A DNA stretch of 54,858 nucleotides. Origin: Candidatus Omnitrophota bacterium (GTDB taxonomy: Bacteria; Omnitrophota; Gorgyraeia; Zapsychrales; Zapsychraceae). The stretch lies in assembly GCA_020053475.1 (NCBI GenBank), contig JAGVNC010000043.1:1-54858 (forward strand), written 5' to 3'. The notes beneath the pieces were generated by a model. It saw nothing but the letters and a program-made list of their open reading frames with translations. It searched no databases and was not told where the DNA came from. Positions 46,120-54,078 of the stretch are shown here, in pieces (position 1 is the stretch's first letter; each line of letters starts with the position of its first letter). Made by a program: the position numbers and the translations under genes.

Positions 46120-46914
46120 ATGCCGTATTTTGATTCAGGTGAAAGTTTATTTGAGAAATTTTGTAAGACACAGGTAGGAAGGGCCATCTTCCGCACAGGG
46201 ATCCCGCGCAATCAGCGCCAGCGCATGATGATCATGCTTAATGGCGTTTTTCTGCATTTGCATCCGGTACGTTTGCCCAAACATGCGGTCAAAGTCAAAT
46301 ACACCTGGTGCATGGGGGGGTTGTCATTCTTTGTGTTTCTTGTCTTGACGGTGACGGGAATTTTATTGATGTTCTATTATCGCCCAACAGTTGAATATGC
46401 TTACGGAGACATTATCGATTTGAAGGAACAAGTCCCGCTGGGGTTGATGCGCGAAATTCATCGTTGGGGCGCCCATTTAATGGTCGTCACGGTCTGGCTG
46501 CACATGTTCCGTGTTTTTATGACAGGTTCTTATAAGCCGCCGCGCGAATTCAATTGGGTCATTGGAGTTATTTTGCTTGTCTTGACGATGCTCATGAGTT
46601 TTACAGGATATCTTTTGCCGTGGGACCAGTTAGCCATCTGGGCCATTACGGTCGGTTCCAATATGGCTGGCGCGACTCCTTTGGTCGGGGCATCCGGGCC
46701 TGGTGCGTCATTGTTGGCCATCGGCGATGTGAATTTCATTACGTCTTCGAGCGATGCCCGTTTTGCCATGCTTGGTGGGCGTTTTGTCGGCGAAGGCGCT
46801 TTATTGCGATTTTATGTTTTGCATTGTATCGGGTTGCCTTTTGTTATGATGATTTTTATGATCGTCCATTTTTGGCGGGTGCGTAAAGATGGCGGAATCT
46901 CGGGCCCAACATAA
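46120..46914 (+). CDS. petB: Cytochrome b6-type subunit with possible haem ci cysteine
   Basis: 264 residues and four core helices. Both b-haem histidine pairs are in place: H114 (EIHRWG) with H128 (WLHMFRV), and the later pair in YVLHCIGLP and [13 protein letters not shown]. The end RKDGGISGP is as in cytochrome b6. C64, in YTWCMGGLS, falls where cytochrome b6 Cys35 (YCLGG) binds the extra haem ci, followed by the shared MFYYRPT stretch. The N-terminal 60 residues are longer than in cyanobacteria. It is the split b6 form, with the rest of cytochrome b in the next gene. Confidence 0.94.
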   Translation: MPYFDSGESLFEKFCKTQVGRAIFRTGIPRNQRQRMMIMLNGVFLHLHPVRLPKHAVKVKYTWCMGGLSFFVFLVLTVTGILLMFYYRPTVEYAYGDIIDLKEQVPLGLMREIHRWGAHLMVVTVWLHMFRVFMTGSYKPPREFNWVIGVILLVLTMLMSFTGYLLPWDQLAIWAITVGSNMAGATPLVGASGPGASLLAIGDVNFITSSSDARFAMLGGRFVGEGALLRFYVLHCIGLPFVMMIFMIVHFWRVRKDGGISGPT

Positions 46915-46928
46915 GGGACAAAATAATC

Positions 46929-48047
46929 ATGGCCGAATCGATTAAGCATTTCATCAATTTTGCAGCAAACCCCAAGGTCTTATTTCCTTGTTTGCTTATT
47001 TTGACGTTGTTTATGTTCCCCGGCAACGATAAGCTGCTCGCTATTAATAAAAGACTGGGGCTATATAAATTATGGACAAAGAAGGGAGGGATTTTCCTTT
47101 TTTCATTCATGCTGCTGTTTTTTATTTTTGGGTTAACCGATCCTAATTTTCGCCTTATTGTTACCAAGCCTGACAATGTGCCTATTGTCGCGTTGCTTTT
47201 TTTGGTTAATTTTTTCTTATGGCTCAGCATGAAACAGGCTTGGGAAAATGACGCGCGCATCGCAAAGGGGCAGCCACCGCAAGAAGCTGAAGATGCCAAA
47301 GAAAAAATCCTCGTTTGGCCGGACCTCGTTTACATTGAATTCATTGCGTTGATTTTATGCTCAGCGTTATTGCTTGCCTGGGCGTGCGCGTTGCCGGCCC
47401 CTCTGGAAGAACCGGCCAACCCTTCCGTGTCACCGAACCCTTCGAAGGCGCCCTGGTATTTCTTGGGATTACAAGAAATGCTCGTTTATTTTGATCCTTG
47501 GCTGGCAGGCGTTGTTTTTCCTACCATTATTATGCTCGGCTTTATGTGTATTCCATTTTTAGATAATAATAAAAAAGGATGCGGCTACTACACTTTTAAC
47601 GAGCGTAAAATGGCTATTTCTATTTTCATGTTTCTCTGGCTGGTGCTTTGGATTTTTTTAATGACAACGGGGACATTTTTACGCGGCCCTAACTGGAATT
47701 TTTTTGGCCCTTTCGAATATTGGGACATCCACAAACTCGAAGCATTAACCAATATTAACCTATCAGAATATATTTATATGATTTTGCTTAAACAGCCGGT
47801 TCCTGAGAATATTCTTCTTCGGGAAATATGGGGGTTCCTGGCCTTGGGGCTTTATTTTGGGCTGACACCGATACTATTAGCGTTGACATTTCTAAAGAAT
47901 GTCTTTAAGCAGTTAGGCGTCTTGCGTTACAGCATCTTTACTTTTTTGCTCTTATGCGCCTTGAGTTTGCCGATCAAAATGTTTTTGCGCTGGGCCTTTA
48001 ACATTAAATATATTGTCGCTATCCCGGAATTTTTCTTTAATATTTAA
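46929..48047 (+). CDS. Subunit IV-like C-terminal part of cytochrome b, enlarged
   Basis: 372 residues, more than twice the size of plant-type subunit IV. Three extra helices lie ahead of the conserved core, which begins near VWPDLVYIEF and continues with EEPANPSVSPNPSKAPWYFLG and PFLDNN; more helices follow at the C-terminus. The Qo-site motif PEWY is replaced by APWY, so the usual glutamate is missing. Such KAPWYF forms are familiar in subunits that work with c-type cytochrome partners. A role in quinol oxidation is likely; proton exit must differ from the PEWY type. Confidence 0.88.
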   Translation: MAESIKHFINFAANPKVLFPCLLILTLFMFPGNDKLLAINKRLGLYKLWTKKGGIFLFSFMLLFFIFGLTDPNFRLIVTKPDNVPIVALLFLVNFFLWLSMKQAWENDARIAKGQPPQEAEDAKEKILVWPDLVYIEFIALILCSALLLAWACALPAPLEEPANPSVSPNPSKAPWYFLGLQEMLVYFDPWLAGVVFPTIIMLGFMCIPFLDNNKKGCGYYTFNERKMAISIFMFLWLVLWIFLMTTGTFLRGPNWNFFGPFEYWDIHKLEALTNINLSEYIYMILLKQPVPENILLREIWGFLALGLYFGLTPILLALTFLKNVFKQLGVLRYSIFTFLLLCALSLPIKMFLRWAFNIKYIVAIPEFFFNI

Positions 48048-48071
48048 TTTGCTAAGAACTTCGAGGGAATT

Positions 48072-51050
48072 GTGGGGAAAGACGAACGCCACTATAATAT
48101 TAATAATCTCAACATCCTGTTTGCTTGCGCCAGTTTAATCCTTTTAAGCGCTTTGGGCTGGCTTTTTGTCAAAGATTATTCGCGCCCCTGGAAAAAACAT
48201 CAACAAGATTTTCGTGCTTTGGAAGTTGAACAAACTCGCGTCAAACTCGATTCATCTTCATCTGCATTAGCCAGCAATCCTGAGTATCAAGCCCTCCAAG
48301 AAGAGCTCACAAAAGCCCGCGAAGCTTATAACGCTCAATGCCGGCAAAATGAAGCATTGCAAAAAGAGATTAAATCTCTGCAGGCTCATGACGATTCTCT
48401 CCAGCAACAATATCGATTTACAAAGTCGGAATTCGATGCGGCGCGTTATCGTTTAGAAATTGCCAAAGAGCATCCGGGAGCCGCCGCGTACTTGGTTAAA
48501 GCCCAGAAGGAATATGCTGACGTCGAAAGCAAGTTGCACAAACTCCTGGTGGACACTCAAAGTTCCGCCGATACTCTTAAAGCGAAGAATGATGTTAATG
48601 CGCAGTGTGGTGCGCAGTTGGCCGAGTTGGAACGGAAAGAACGTGAATTAGCCCGGCAAAAGAATTTCCTTTCGCGCAAATTAGAAAACATCGATCCCGG
48701 AGAGATGACTTTCGTCAATCAAATGGCCAATTTGATCCGTGATTTGCCCATCATTGATCTGGCCAATCCCAACAACAAGATCAAGCAGGTCGTTTTAAAA
48801 GACATCCGCGAGGATGTTAACTTCCTGGAAGTCCCTAAGGTTGACCGTTGCATCACCTGCCATTTAGGAATCGATAACCCGGATTATGCGAATATGCCTC
48901 AACCTTTCAGGACGCATCCCAACCTTGAGCTTTATTTAGGAAAAGAGTCGACCCACCCCTTAGAGGAGTTCGGGTGTACGGTTTGTCACGGGGGTAGAGG
49001 AAGAGGAACGGATTTTACAACGGCAGCCCATACCCCATCATCAGAAGAACAAGCCCAGGAATGGGAGAAAAAGTATCGCTGGCAGGAGATGCGTCTTTGG
49101 GAGGAACCCATGCTTCCTTTGGCGCAGACAGAGGCAGGATGCTTTAAATGTCATGCCGGTCAAAGCACGATTAAAGGCGCTGATAAGTTAAATTTAGGCC
49201 TTGAGCTTATTGAAAAAGCCGGATGCTACGGATGCCATTTTATTGAAAAATATAAAGATTGGCCGCAGCCCGGGCCTGATTTAACAAAGATAGCGGCAAA
49301 AGTTTCTAAAGAATGGGCCTATCAATGGATTGAGAACCCCAAGGCTTTCCGACCGGATACGCGCATGCCTTCGTTCTATCATCTGTCTAATAATAGCGAT
49401 CCTGAGTCCATGATAAGGGGGGAACAGGAAATCCATGCCATCGTTCATTATTTATTCCAGCATAGTGAAGAATTCCCGATGGAAAAAATTCCTTCCACGG
49501 GAGACGCCCATCGAGGCCAAGATATTGTCGAGTCTGTGGGTTGCTTTGCCTGTCATCAAGTGGGGTCAAATCCTCAAGAGGGAAAAACAACGGCCGATTC
49601 CCTACGCCGGGAGCACGGCCCGAATCTCATTGGCTTGGGAAGGAAGACAACCAAGGAGTGGATTTATCACTGGGTCAAAAATCCTCCTCGGTATCATCCC
49701 GCTACTCGTATGCCAAATTTGCGCTTGACCGATCAAGAGGCCGCCGATGTCGTTGAATATTTAGCATCTCAACAAACTCCTGAATTTGACCAACAGGCTA
49801 TTCCTGCTTTGGATCCACAGGTGGTCGACAGGATCACGCTCGAATTTCTCAAAAAATCCCTTTCTAATAAAGCGGCCGGAGAAAAGTTAGCCGCGATGAC
49901 CCTGGATGAGAAGTTATTGTTCTCCGGGGAGAAGCTGATCGGCAGCTACGGCTGCTATGGTTGTCACACCATTGCTGGCTTTGAAGAAATGAAAAAACCG
50001 GGGACGGAGCTCACGGAAGAAGGCAGTAAGGCCCTGCATAATCTTGACTTTGGGTTTGTTCATATCGATCATACAAAGCCGGCCTGGTTTGCACAAAAAT
50101 TACACGATCCGCGCAGTTTCGACAAAGACAAAGTAAAAATATGGGAAGAGAAGTTAAAAATGCCCAACTTTTATTTTTCTGAACAAGAAATAGACGCGAT
50201 GACAACAGCGCTTTTAGGATTCGTCGAAGCTAAGGGCATCCAAGATAAGATTGTCCCCCGGACACCTGAAAATCTTTACATTGAAGAAGGGCAAAAAATT
50301 ATTCGTCAACTGAATTGCCAGTCGTGCCATATGATCGAAGGTGAGGGAGGGACAATCCAGGAGAGCGTCAAGCAGTGGCTCATCAAGCATGATGGTAAAT
50401 CTGCGGATGAGGCGGCCGCTATTGTTTTAAGTTTCAGCCCGCCTAACCTTGTTGGCGAAGGGAAGAAGGTGCAGCCACAGTGGTTGTTTGATTTCCTCCA
50501 TCAACCGACGACAATCCGCCCTTGGCTTAAAGTGCGTATGCCTACTTACACGTTCAACGCGGATCACCTCAATAGCCTCCTTCAATACTTTAACGCTTTA
50601 GATAAAGAGCCGTTCCCCTTCACGGATAATGTCGACGTTAATTTGACGCAGGAAGAGTACCTTGCTGCGGAAAAGTTATTTTCAGATGAATATTTCGATT
50701 GCGCGAAATGCCACATTGTTGGGGATAAAATGCCCGGCGGTTCACCCGAAAACTGGGCGCCTAACTTTGCGTTGGCTAAAACTCGTTTAAAGCCAGGCTG
50801 GATCCTCGAATGGATGAAAAATCCGGCAGCCCTTTTACCAGGGACGAAAATGCCGACATATTTTGATCCAGAGAATTACCATGAATCCGGGCCTCCGGAC
50901 ATTTTAAATGGCGATGAAGATACGCAAATCCGAGTGTTGCGCAATTATCTAAATACGATCGCTCCTTTGACAACTTCTCAAGAAACGAAAAAGAATCCGG
51001 AGGTTAAAGAAGCTCCCGAAACTTTAGTGGCTCCAGCCGTTTCTAAATAA
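48072..51050 (+). CDS. Membrane-anchored octaheme c-type cytochrome
   Basis: 992 residues from GTG 48072 (GAGGGAATT upstream). One N-terminal transmembrane helix (about 12-33) is followed by KDYSRPWKKHQQDFR, then about 150 residues of coiled coil. Eight CxxCH sites follow, with the first cysteine at 260, 302, 357, 385, 491, 628, 749 and 877. Later modules have methionine ligands in RMP/KMP motifs (TRMPSF, TRMPNL, LKMPNF, VRMPTY, TKMPTY), like chained class I cytochromes; the first three haems lack this. It probably replaces cytochrome f/c1 and passes electrons to the oxidase. It needs ResB/CcsA. Confidence 0.93.
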   Translation: MGKDERHYNINNLNILFACASLILLSALGWLFVKDYSRPWKKHQQDFRALEVEQTRVKLDSSSSALASNPEYQALQEELTKAREAYNAQCRQNEALQKEIKSLQAHDDSLQQQYRFTKSEFDAARYRLEIAKEHPGAAAYLVKAQKEYADVESKLHKLLVDTQSSADTLKAKNDVNAQCGAQLAELERKERELARQKNFLSRKLENIDPGEMTFVNQMANLIRDLPIIDLANPNNKIKQVVLKDIREDVNFLEVPKVDRCITCHLGIDNPDYANMPQPFRTHPNLELYLGKESTHPLEEFGCTVCHGGRGRGTDFTTAAHTPSSEEQAQEWEKKYRWQEMRLWEEPMLPLAQTEAGCFKCHAGQSTIKGADKLNLGLELIEKAGCYGCHFIEKYKDWPQPGPDLTKIAAKVSKEWAYQWIENPKAFRPDTRMPSFYHLSNNSDPESMIRGEQEIHAIVHYLFQHSEEFPMEKIPSTGDAHRGQDIVESVGCFACHQVGSNPQEGKTTADSLRREHGPNLIGLGRKTTKEWIYHWVKNPPRYHPATRMPNLRLTDQEAADVVEYLASQQTPEFDQQAIPALDPQVVDRITLEFLKKSLSNKAAGEKLAAMTLDEKLLFSGEKLIGSYGCYGCHTIAGFEEMKKPGTELTEEGSKALHNLDFGFVHIDHTKPAWFAQKLHDPRSFDKDKVKIWEEKLKMPNFYFSEQEIDAMTTALLGFVEAKGIQDKIVPRTPENLYIEEGQKIIRQLNCQSCHMIEGEGGTIQESVKQWLIKHDGKSADEAAAIVLSFSPPNLVGEGKKVQPQWLFDFLHQPTTIRPWLKVRMPTYTFNADHLNSLLQYFNALDKEPFPFTDNVDVNLTQEEYLAAEKLFSDEYFDCAKCHIVGDKMPGGSPENWAPNFALAKTRLKPGWILEWMKNPAALLPGTKMPTYFDPENYHESGPPDILNGDEDTQIRVLRNYLNTIAPLTTSQETKKNPEVKEAPETLVAPAVSK

Positions 51051-51076
51051 TTTTTTTTTAAACATTTGATAAGCGC

Positions 51077-51856
51077 ATGTTAACAATCATTATACTTTTA
51101 ACCACGTTAGGGATTGCCGCTGTTTATCCTTTGTGTTTTTGGCTGAATTGGCGAGAACCACTCAAGCAGAAGTTTCATCGTTTCCATATTGGATTGCCAA
51201 CGATGCTTGCGGGTGTATTGGGGGTTTTTGTCCTACGTGACAATTTCAGTGAGAATTTCAAAATTATTTTCGGTGTTTGGTTTTTTAGTTTAATTTGGAC
51301 AACGGCGTATTCCTGGGATAAAGAATTTCTACGCGCCAAGTTTACACTCTTTCCATGTTTATTCGGTAGTTATTTACTGGCCGCTGTGGTGCAACAAATT
51401 CCGCCTCTTCAAAGTTCTCCTCTCGGGTTTTTCATGGTTCTCTTAAGTTCTTTGATTGTTTGCAGCTCATTGTATGCCATGAATTTAGGCCATTGGTATT
51501 TGAACGTTCACGGGCTTCCTCTTAAGCATTTAATCCGCGCCACTTATGCCCTGTGGGGGTTTTTAGCCTTACGATTAGCTTTTGATATCGCTGCCATATT
51601 AAGCCAAACGATCATGTTCCAAGGAGAGCAGGTAGCGCTGGGTCGATTTATTCCAACACTCGACGGATTTTTTCTTCTCGTCGCTTTATTTTTTGGAACA
51701 ATTTTCCCTTTTGTCAGCTTATTTTTTGTTAAAGAAATCCTGAATCTAAAGAATACCCAGGCCGCCACAGGCGTTCTATACGTCATCTTAGTCTCGATTC
51801 TCTTGGGCGACATGGCTTATAAATATTATCTGATTAAGTTTGGGATTGTTCTGTGA
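51077..51856 (+). CDS. Polytopic membrane protein next to the octaheme cytochrome
   Basis: 259 residues with about seven transmembrane helices. No family is recognised with certainty. Conserved-looking features are MNLGHWYLNVHGLP in the middle of the membrane region and an arginine-bearing helix (ALRLAFD). Histidines near helix ends could bind haem or quinone. It begins 26 bp after the octaheme gene and overlaps the zinc-ribbon gene, so it is probably part of the same operon, as an extra subunit or assembly factor. This role is inferred only from position. Confidence 0.8.
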   Translation: MLTIIILLTTLGIAAVYPLCFWLNWREPLKQKFHRFHIGLPTMLAGVLGVFVLRDNFSENFKIIFGVWFFSLIWTTAYSWDKEFLRAKFTLFPCLFGSYLLAAVVQQIPPLQSSPLGFFMVLLSSLIVCSSLYAMNLGHWYLNVHGLPLKHLIRATYALWGFLALRLAFDIAAILSQTIMFQGEQVALGRFIPTLDGFFLLVALFFGTIFPFVSLFFVKEILNLKNTQAATGVLYVILVSILLGDMAYKYYLIKFGIVL

Positions 51857-52272
51857 AATCAGCAGCCATCGCCCAGCATTGTCCTTTGTGCCAGCAGTTT
51901 TCTCAAATAGACATTGCGGATGGCCAGGAGGTTTGTTGCCCCCACTGTACCGGTAGATGGGGGAAGATCGAGACTCTGGAAAATATTTTTGATCGTTGCC
52001 CTTTCTGTGAATGCCGGCAGTTTTATCTCTCCAAAGATTTTAATCAGTTCCTGGGTTGTTTGATTATGTTACTGGGGATTGTGTTTGTCCCCTGGACGTA
52101 TGGGTTAAGTTTGCCGGTGTTTGCCGTCGTTGATTGGGCCCTTTATCAAAGGATCCCCACCATCGTTAATTGCTATCGGTGCGGCTGTGAATTTCGTAAC
52201 CTTAAATACCCCAAGGACTTCAAGGCTTTTATGCATCACATCGGGTTAAAGTACGATAAAGATAGAAAATAA
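51853..52272 (+). CDS. Zinc-ribbon membrane protein
   Basis: 139 residues from GTG 51853, overlapping the upstream stop by four bases. Cysteine pairs at both ends of a membrane hairpin: CPLC and CCPHC, then CPFCEC, about two hydrophobic helices (LGCLIMLLGIVFVPWTYG, LPVFAVVDWALY), then CYRCGC. This looks like zinc ribbons facing the cytoplasm. I do not recognise the family. It is the last intact gene of the cytochrome operon and could serve in assembly. Confidence 0.78.
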   Translation: MKSAAIAQHCPLCQQFSQIDIADGQEVCCPHCTGRWGKIETLENIFDRCPFCECRQFYLSKDFNQFLGCLIMLLGIVFVPWTYGLSLPVFAVVDWALYQRIPTIVNCYRCGCEFRNLKYPKDFKAFMHHIGLKYDKDRK

Positions 52273-52274
52273 TT

Positions 52275-52550
52275 TTGCTAAAAAATTTTGAAGTTTTGAA
52301 ATATTTTTATAACCGGGGCCTGGATGCCCCGATCGGTTTTTATCGTGGAAAACACGGTTATGAGATCGGTTTGATCATTGAAATAAATCGTGAACTGATA
52401 TTGGTAGAAATTAAATCAGGCATGACATTCGCTCCTGACTGGATAAAGAATCTCGAAATATTTCATACTAGGACAAGGAAACCCGTGGGGAATAGATTTG
52501 TTTTATACGGGGGAGAGGAAATACACACGATACGCAACATTAAAGTTTAA
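52275..52550 (+). pseudogene. C-terminal remnant of an AAA ATPase/DUF4143-type protein
   Basis: 91 codons that match only the end of the archaeal-type ATPase/DUF4143 family: GFYRGKHGYEIGLIIEINRELILVEIKSG corresponds to the nuclease-like K/D-E-IDLII...EIKSG segment (shown here as GYEIGLII and VEIKSG). The ATPase domain and the rest of the protein are missing. It begins at TTG 52275 directly after the zinc-ribbon stop, without a ribosome site. It is most likely a decayed fragment left by recombination. Confidence 0.65.
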
Positions 52551-52640
52551 AGTGGTACTTTAAAATAGCAAATATGTATATCACGCGTCTGCCCGAGAAG
52601 TTTTTTATCCAATCTTTCGTTTAAGATCAGAAAATAGTTC

Positions 52641-52670
52641 TTGTTATATGTTGTTATACAATGTTATACT
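52641..52670 (+). promoter_or_regulatory. Promoter with three 10-bp operator repeats for the toxin-antitoxin pair
   Basis: Three tandem 10-mers, TTGTTATATG, TTGTTATACA and ATGTTATACT, share TGTTATA at one-helical-turn spacing. They also form the promoter: TTGTTA (52641-52646), 18 bp, TATACT (52665-52670). Ribbon-helix-helix antitoxins bind such arrays, so autorepression is expected. Confidence 0.7.
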
Positions 52671-52691
52671 TTAAATAAGGGAGGTGTCATT

Positions 52692-52910
52692 ATGAACGTG
52701 CTTAAGGCCTTTCGCCTGGAAAAGAAATTGGTCGGTCGCCTGGCTAGGGTCGCCAGGGAGTCCCGTCGTTCGGAGAAATTTTACGTCGAGGAGGCCTTGC
52801 GCCTTTACCTGGAGGAATATGAGGACGCCCGGATCGCCAAGGAGCGGTTTGAAGACCCCCGGACCAGGATCATTTCCAGCCAGGAAATGAGGCAGCGGCT
52901 TGGTTTATAA
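52692..52910 (+). CDS. Ribbon-helix-helix antitoxin (RelB/CopG type)
   Basis: 72 residues from ATG 52692 with a strong GGGAGGT ribosome site. The N-terminal strand and helices (FRLEKKLVGRLARVARESRRSEKFYVEEALRL in outline) have the pattern of ribbon-helix-helix repressors, and the C-terminal part ERFEDPRTRIISSQEMRQRL would wrap the toxin. It overlaps the toxin start by 11 bases. Base composition is clearly more GC-rich than the flanks, suggesting recent arrival. Confidence 0.88.
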   Translation: MNVLKAFRLEKKLVGRLARVARESRRSEKFYVEEALRLYLEEYEDARIAKERFEDPRTRIISSQEMRQRLGL

Positions 52911-53172
52911 GGTTTCGTATGCCGACGGCATTGAAAAAGACCTGGCCCATTTGGACAAGCCGTTGAGGGAAAAGATCGTCAACAAGATAGAGGGATATCT
53001 GGCCAGGGACCCCCAAGGGCTGGGCAAGCCTTTGACCGGCATTTTCAAGGGTTTTTGGCGTTACCGGTTCAATGATTACAGGGTCATTTATCGCATAGCC
53101 CCCAAAGAAATTCTTATCACGGTTTTCCGCATAGGCCATCGTAGAAATGTTTACTCTAAACCGGTCAACTAG
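52900..53172 (+). CDS. RelE/ParE-type toxin
   Basis: 90 residues from TTG 52900, inside the antitoxin gene. It has the RelE fold pattern: YKVSYADGIEKDLAHLDK, then KPLTGIFKGFWRYRFNDYRVIYRI, and IGHRRNVY at the end. The central R-x-R and DYRVIY segments are typical of RelE mRNA interferases that cut on the ribosome; ParE-type gyrase inhibition is the alternative. It forms a complete type II toxin-antitoxin unit with the gene upstream. Confidence 0.89.
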   Translation: MVYKVSYADGIEKDLAHLDKPLREKIVNKIEGYLARDPQGLGKPLTGIFKGFWRYRFNDYRVIYRIAPKEILITVFRIGHRRNVYSKPVN

Positions 53173-53175
53173 GTC

Positions 53176-53271
53176 ATGAAAAAACTCAAAAATATTTTCA
53201 TTTCCGCCATCCACCAGAACGCGGGCAAGACCACCCTGGCGCTGGGTTTCGTTATTATTTTTTTAAAATAA
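53176..53271 (+). pseudogene. Truncated P-loop gene (BioD/phosphotransacetylase N-domain-like)
   Basis: 31 codons from ATG 53176, 3 bp after the toxin stop. The peptide FISAIHQNAGKTTLALGF is the beginning of a P-loop domain like those of BioD- or phosphotransacetylase-type proteins (Walker A with GKTT). At about 53250 the GC-rich sequence turns abruptly into AT-rich DNA (VIIFLK, stop), which marks the right edge of an imported segment. The remaining gene was lost. Confidence 0.6.
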
Positions 53272-53358
53272 AAATTCCTGAATGCTTCTTGACAGAACCA
53301 TAGGCTTATAGTAATTGTATTAAGTATTTTTATTCAACAATTTTAAAAAGGCGCCTCG

Positions 53359-54075
53359 ATGAAATCAAAAATAATGATTTTTCTTTTATCATTAACCCTG
53401 GGAGCTAGTGCTTTGAGCTCAATGGCGCTAGCCGGCACGATTACGGGGACTGTCAACTATGAGGGAGAAGTGCCTAGGTTCAAACCGATCAAAATGGAAG
53501 CAGATCCTATGTGCCTTACGCACCACAGCGGAGAAGTGATGCCACAATCGCTTATTTTAGGGGAAGGCCAAACCATGGCTAACGTTTTTGTTCATATTGT
53601 CAGTGGTGTGGCTAAAAAAGCTTACCCTCCGCCAGCGCAGACGGCAGTGATCGATCAAAAAGGGTGCATGTATGATCCGCATGTGTTAGGTGTTATGGTT
53701 GGCCAAACAGTCAAAATTTTAAACCCCGATGGAACGCTGCATAATGTTCATGCCTTAAGCAAGGTCAATCCGGAATTTAATTTAGCGATGCCTAAATTCC
53801 GTACGGAAGTTGAAAAAAAATTTGAGAAGCCGGAGTTTATGTTTCTTTTAAAATGTGATGTCCATCCCTGGATGGGAGCTTGGATTTCCGTTATGGATCA
53901 TCCTTATTTTAATGTCACGAAACCGGACGGAAAATTTATCATTAATGATTTGCCGGCGGGAAATTATGAGATTGAAGCCTGGCATGAAAAGTTAGGGGTC
54001 CAGAAACAAACGGTGACCTTGGCCGACGGGGAATCCAAAGAACTTAACTTCACATTTGTCAAGCCTTCTAACTAA
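53359..54075 (+). CDS. Secreted blue-copper-like protein
   Basis: 238 residues with a signal peptide (to about residue 25). The centre is a cupredoxin-like domain with a full type 1 copper set: H128 or H131 (LHNVHA), C166, H169 and M172 (CDVHPWM). A carboxypeptidase-regulatory-like beta domain follows (FIINDLPAGNYEIEAWHEKLG). Similar proteins are often annotated as methylamine-utilisation or plastocyanin-like. It lies 3 bp before coxA, so it may bring electrons or copper to the oxidase. A TTGACA at 53289 has no matching -10. Confidence 0.87.
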   Translation: MKSKIMIFLLSLTLGASALSSMALAGTITGTVNYEGEVPRFKPIKMEADPMCLTHHSGEVMPQSLILGEGQTMANVFVHIVSGVAKKAYPPPAQTAVIDQKGCMYDPHVLGVMVGQTVKILNPDGTLHNVHALSKVNPEFNLAMPKFRTEVEKKFEKPEFMFLLKCDVHPWMGAWISVMDHPYFNVTKPDGKFIINDLPAGNYEIEAWHEKLGVQKQTVTLADGESKELNFTFVKPSN

Positions 54076-54078
54076 CCC

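Noticed and set aside
52641-52670. Tandem repeats as a CRISPR remnant
   Set aside because: Only 10 bp units without spacers; operator of the adjacent antitoxin explains them.
52870-53214. 114-codon minus-strand frame over the toxin gene
   Set aside because: Opposite to a clear RelE-type toxin; no independent support.
53289-53294. TTGACA before the blue-copper gene
   Set aside because: The best -10-like hexamers are at 12 bp or 23 bp spacing, outside the working range.
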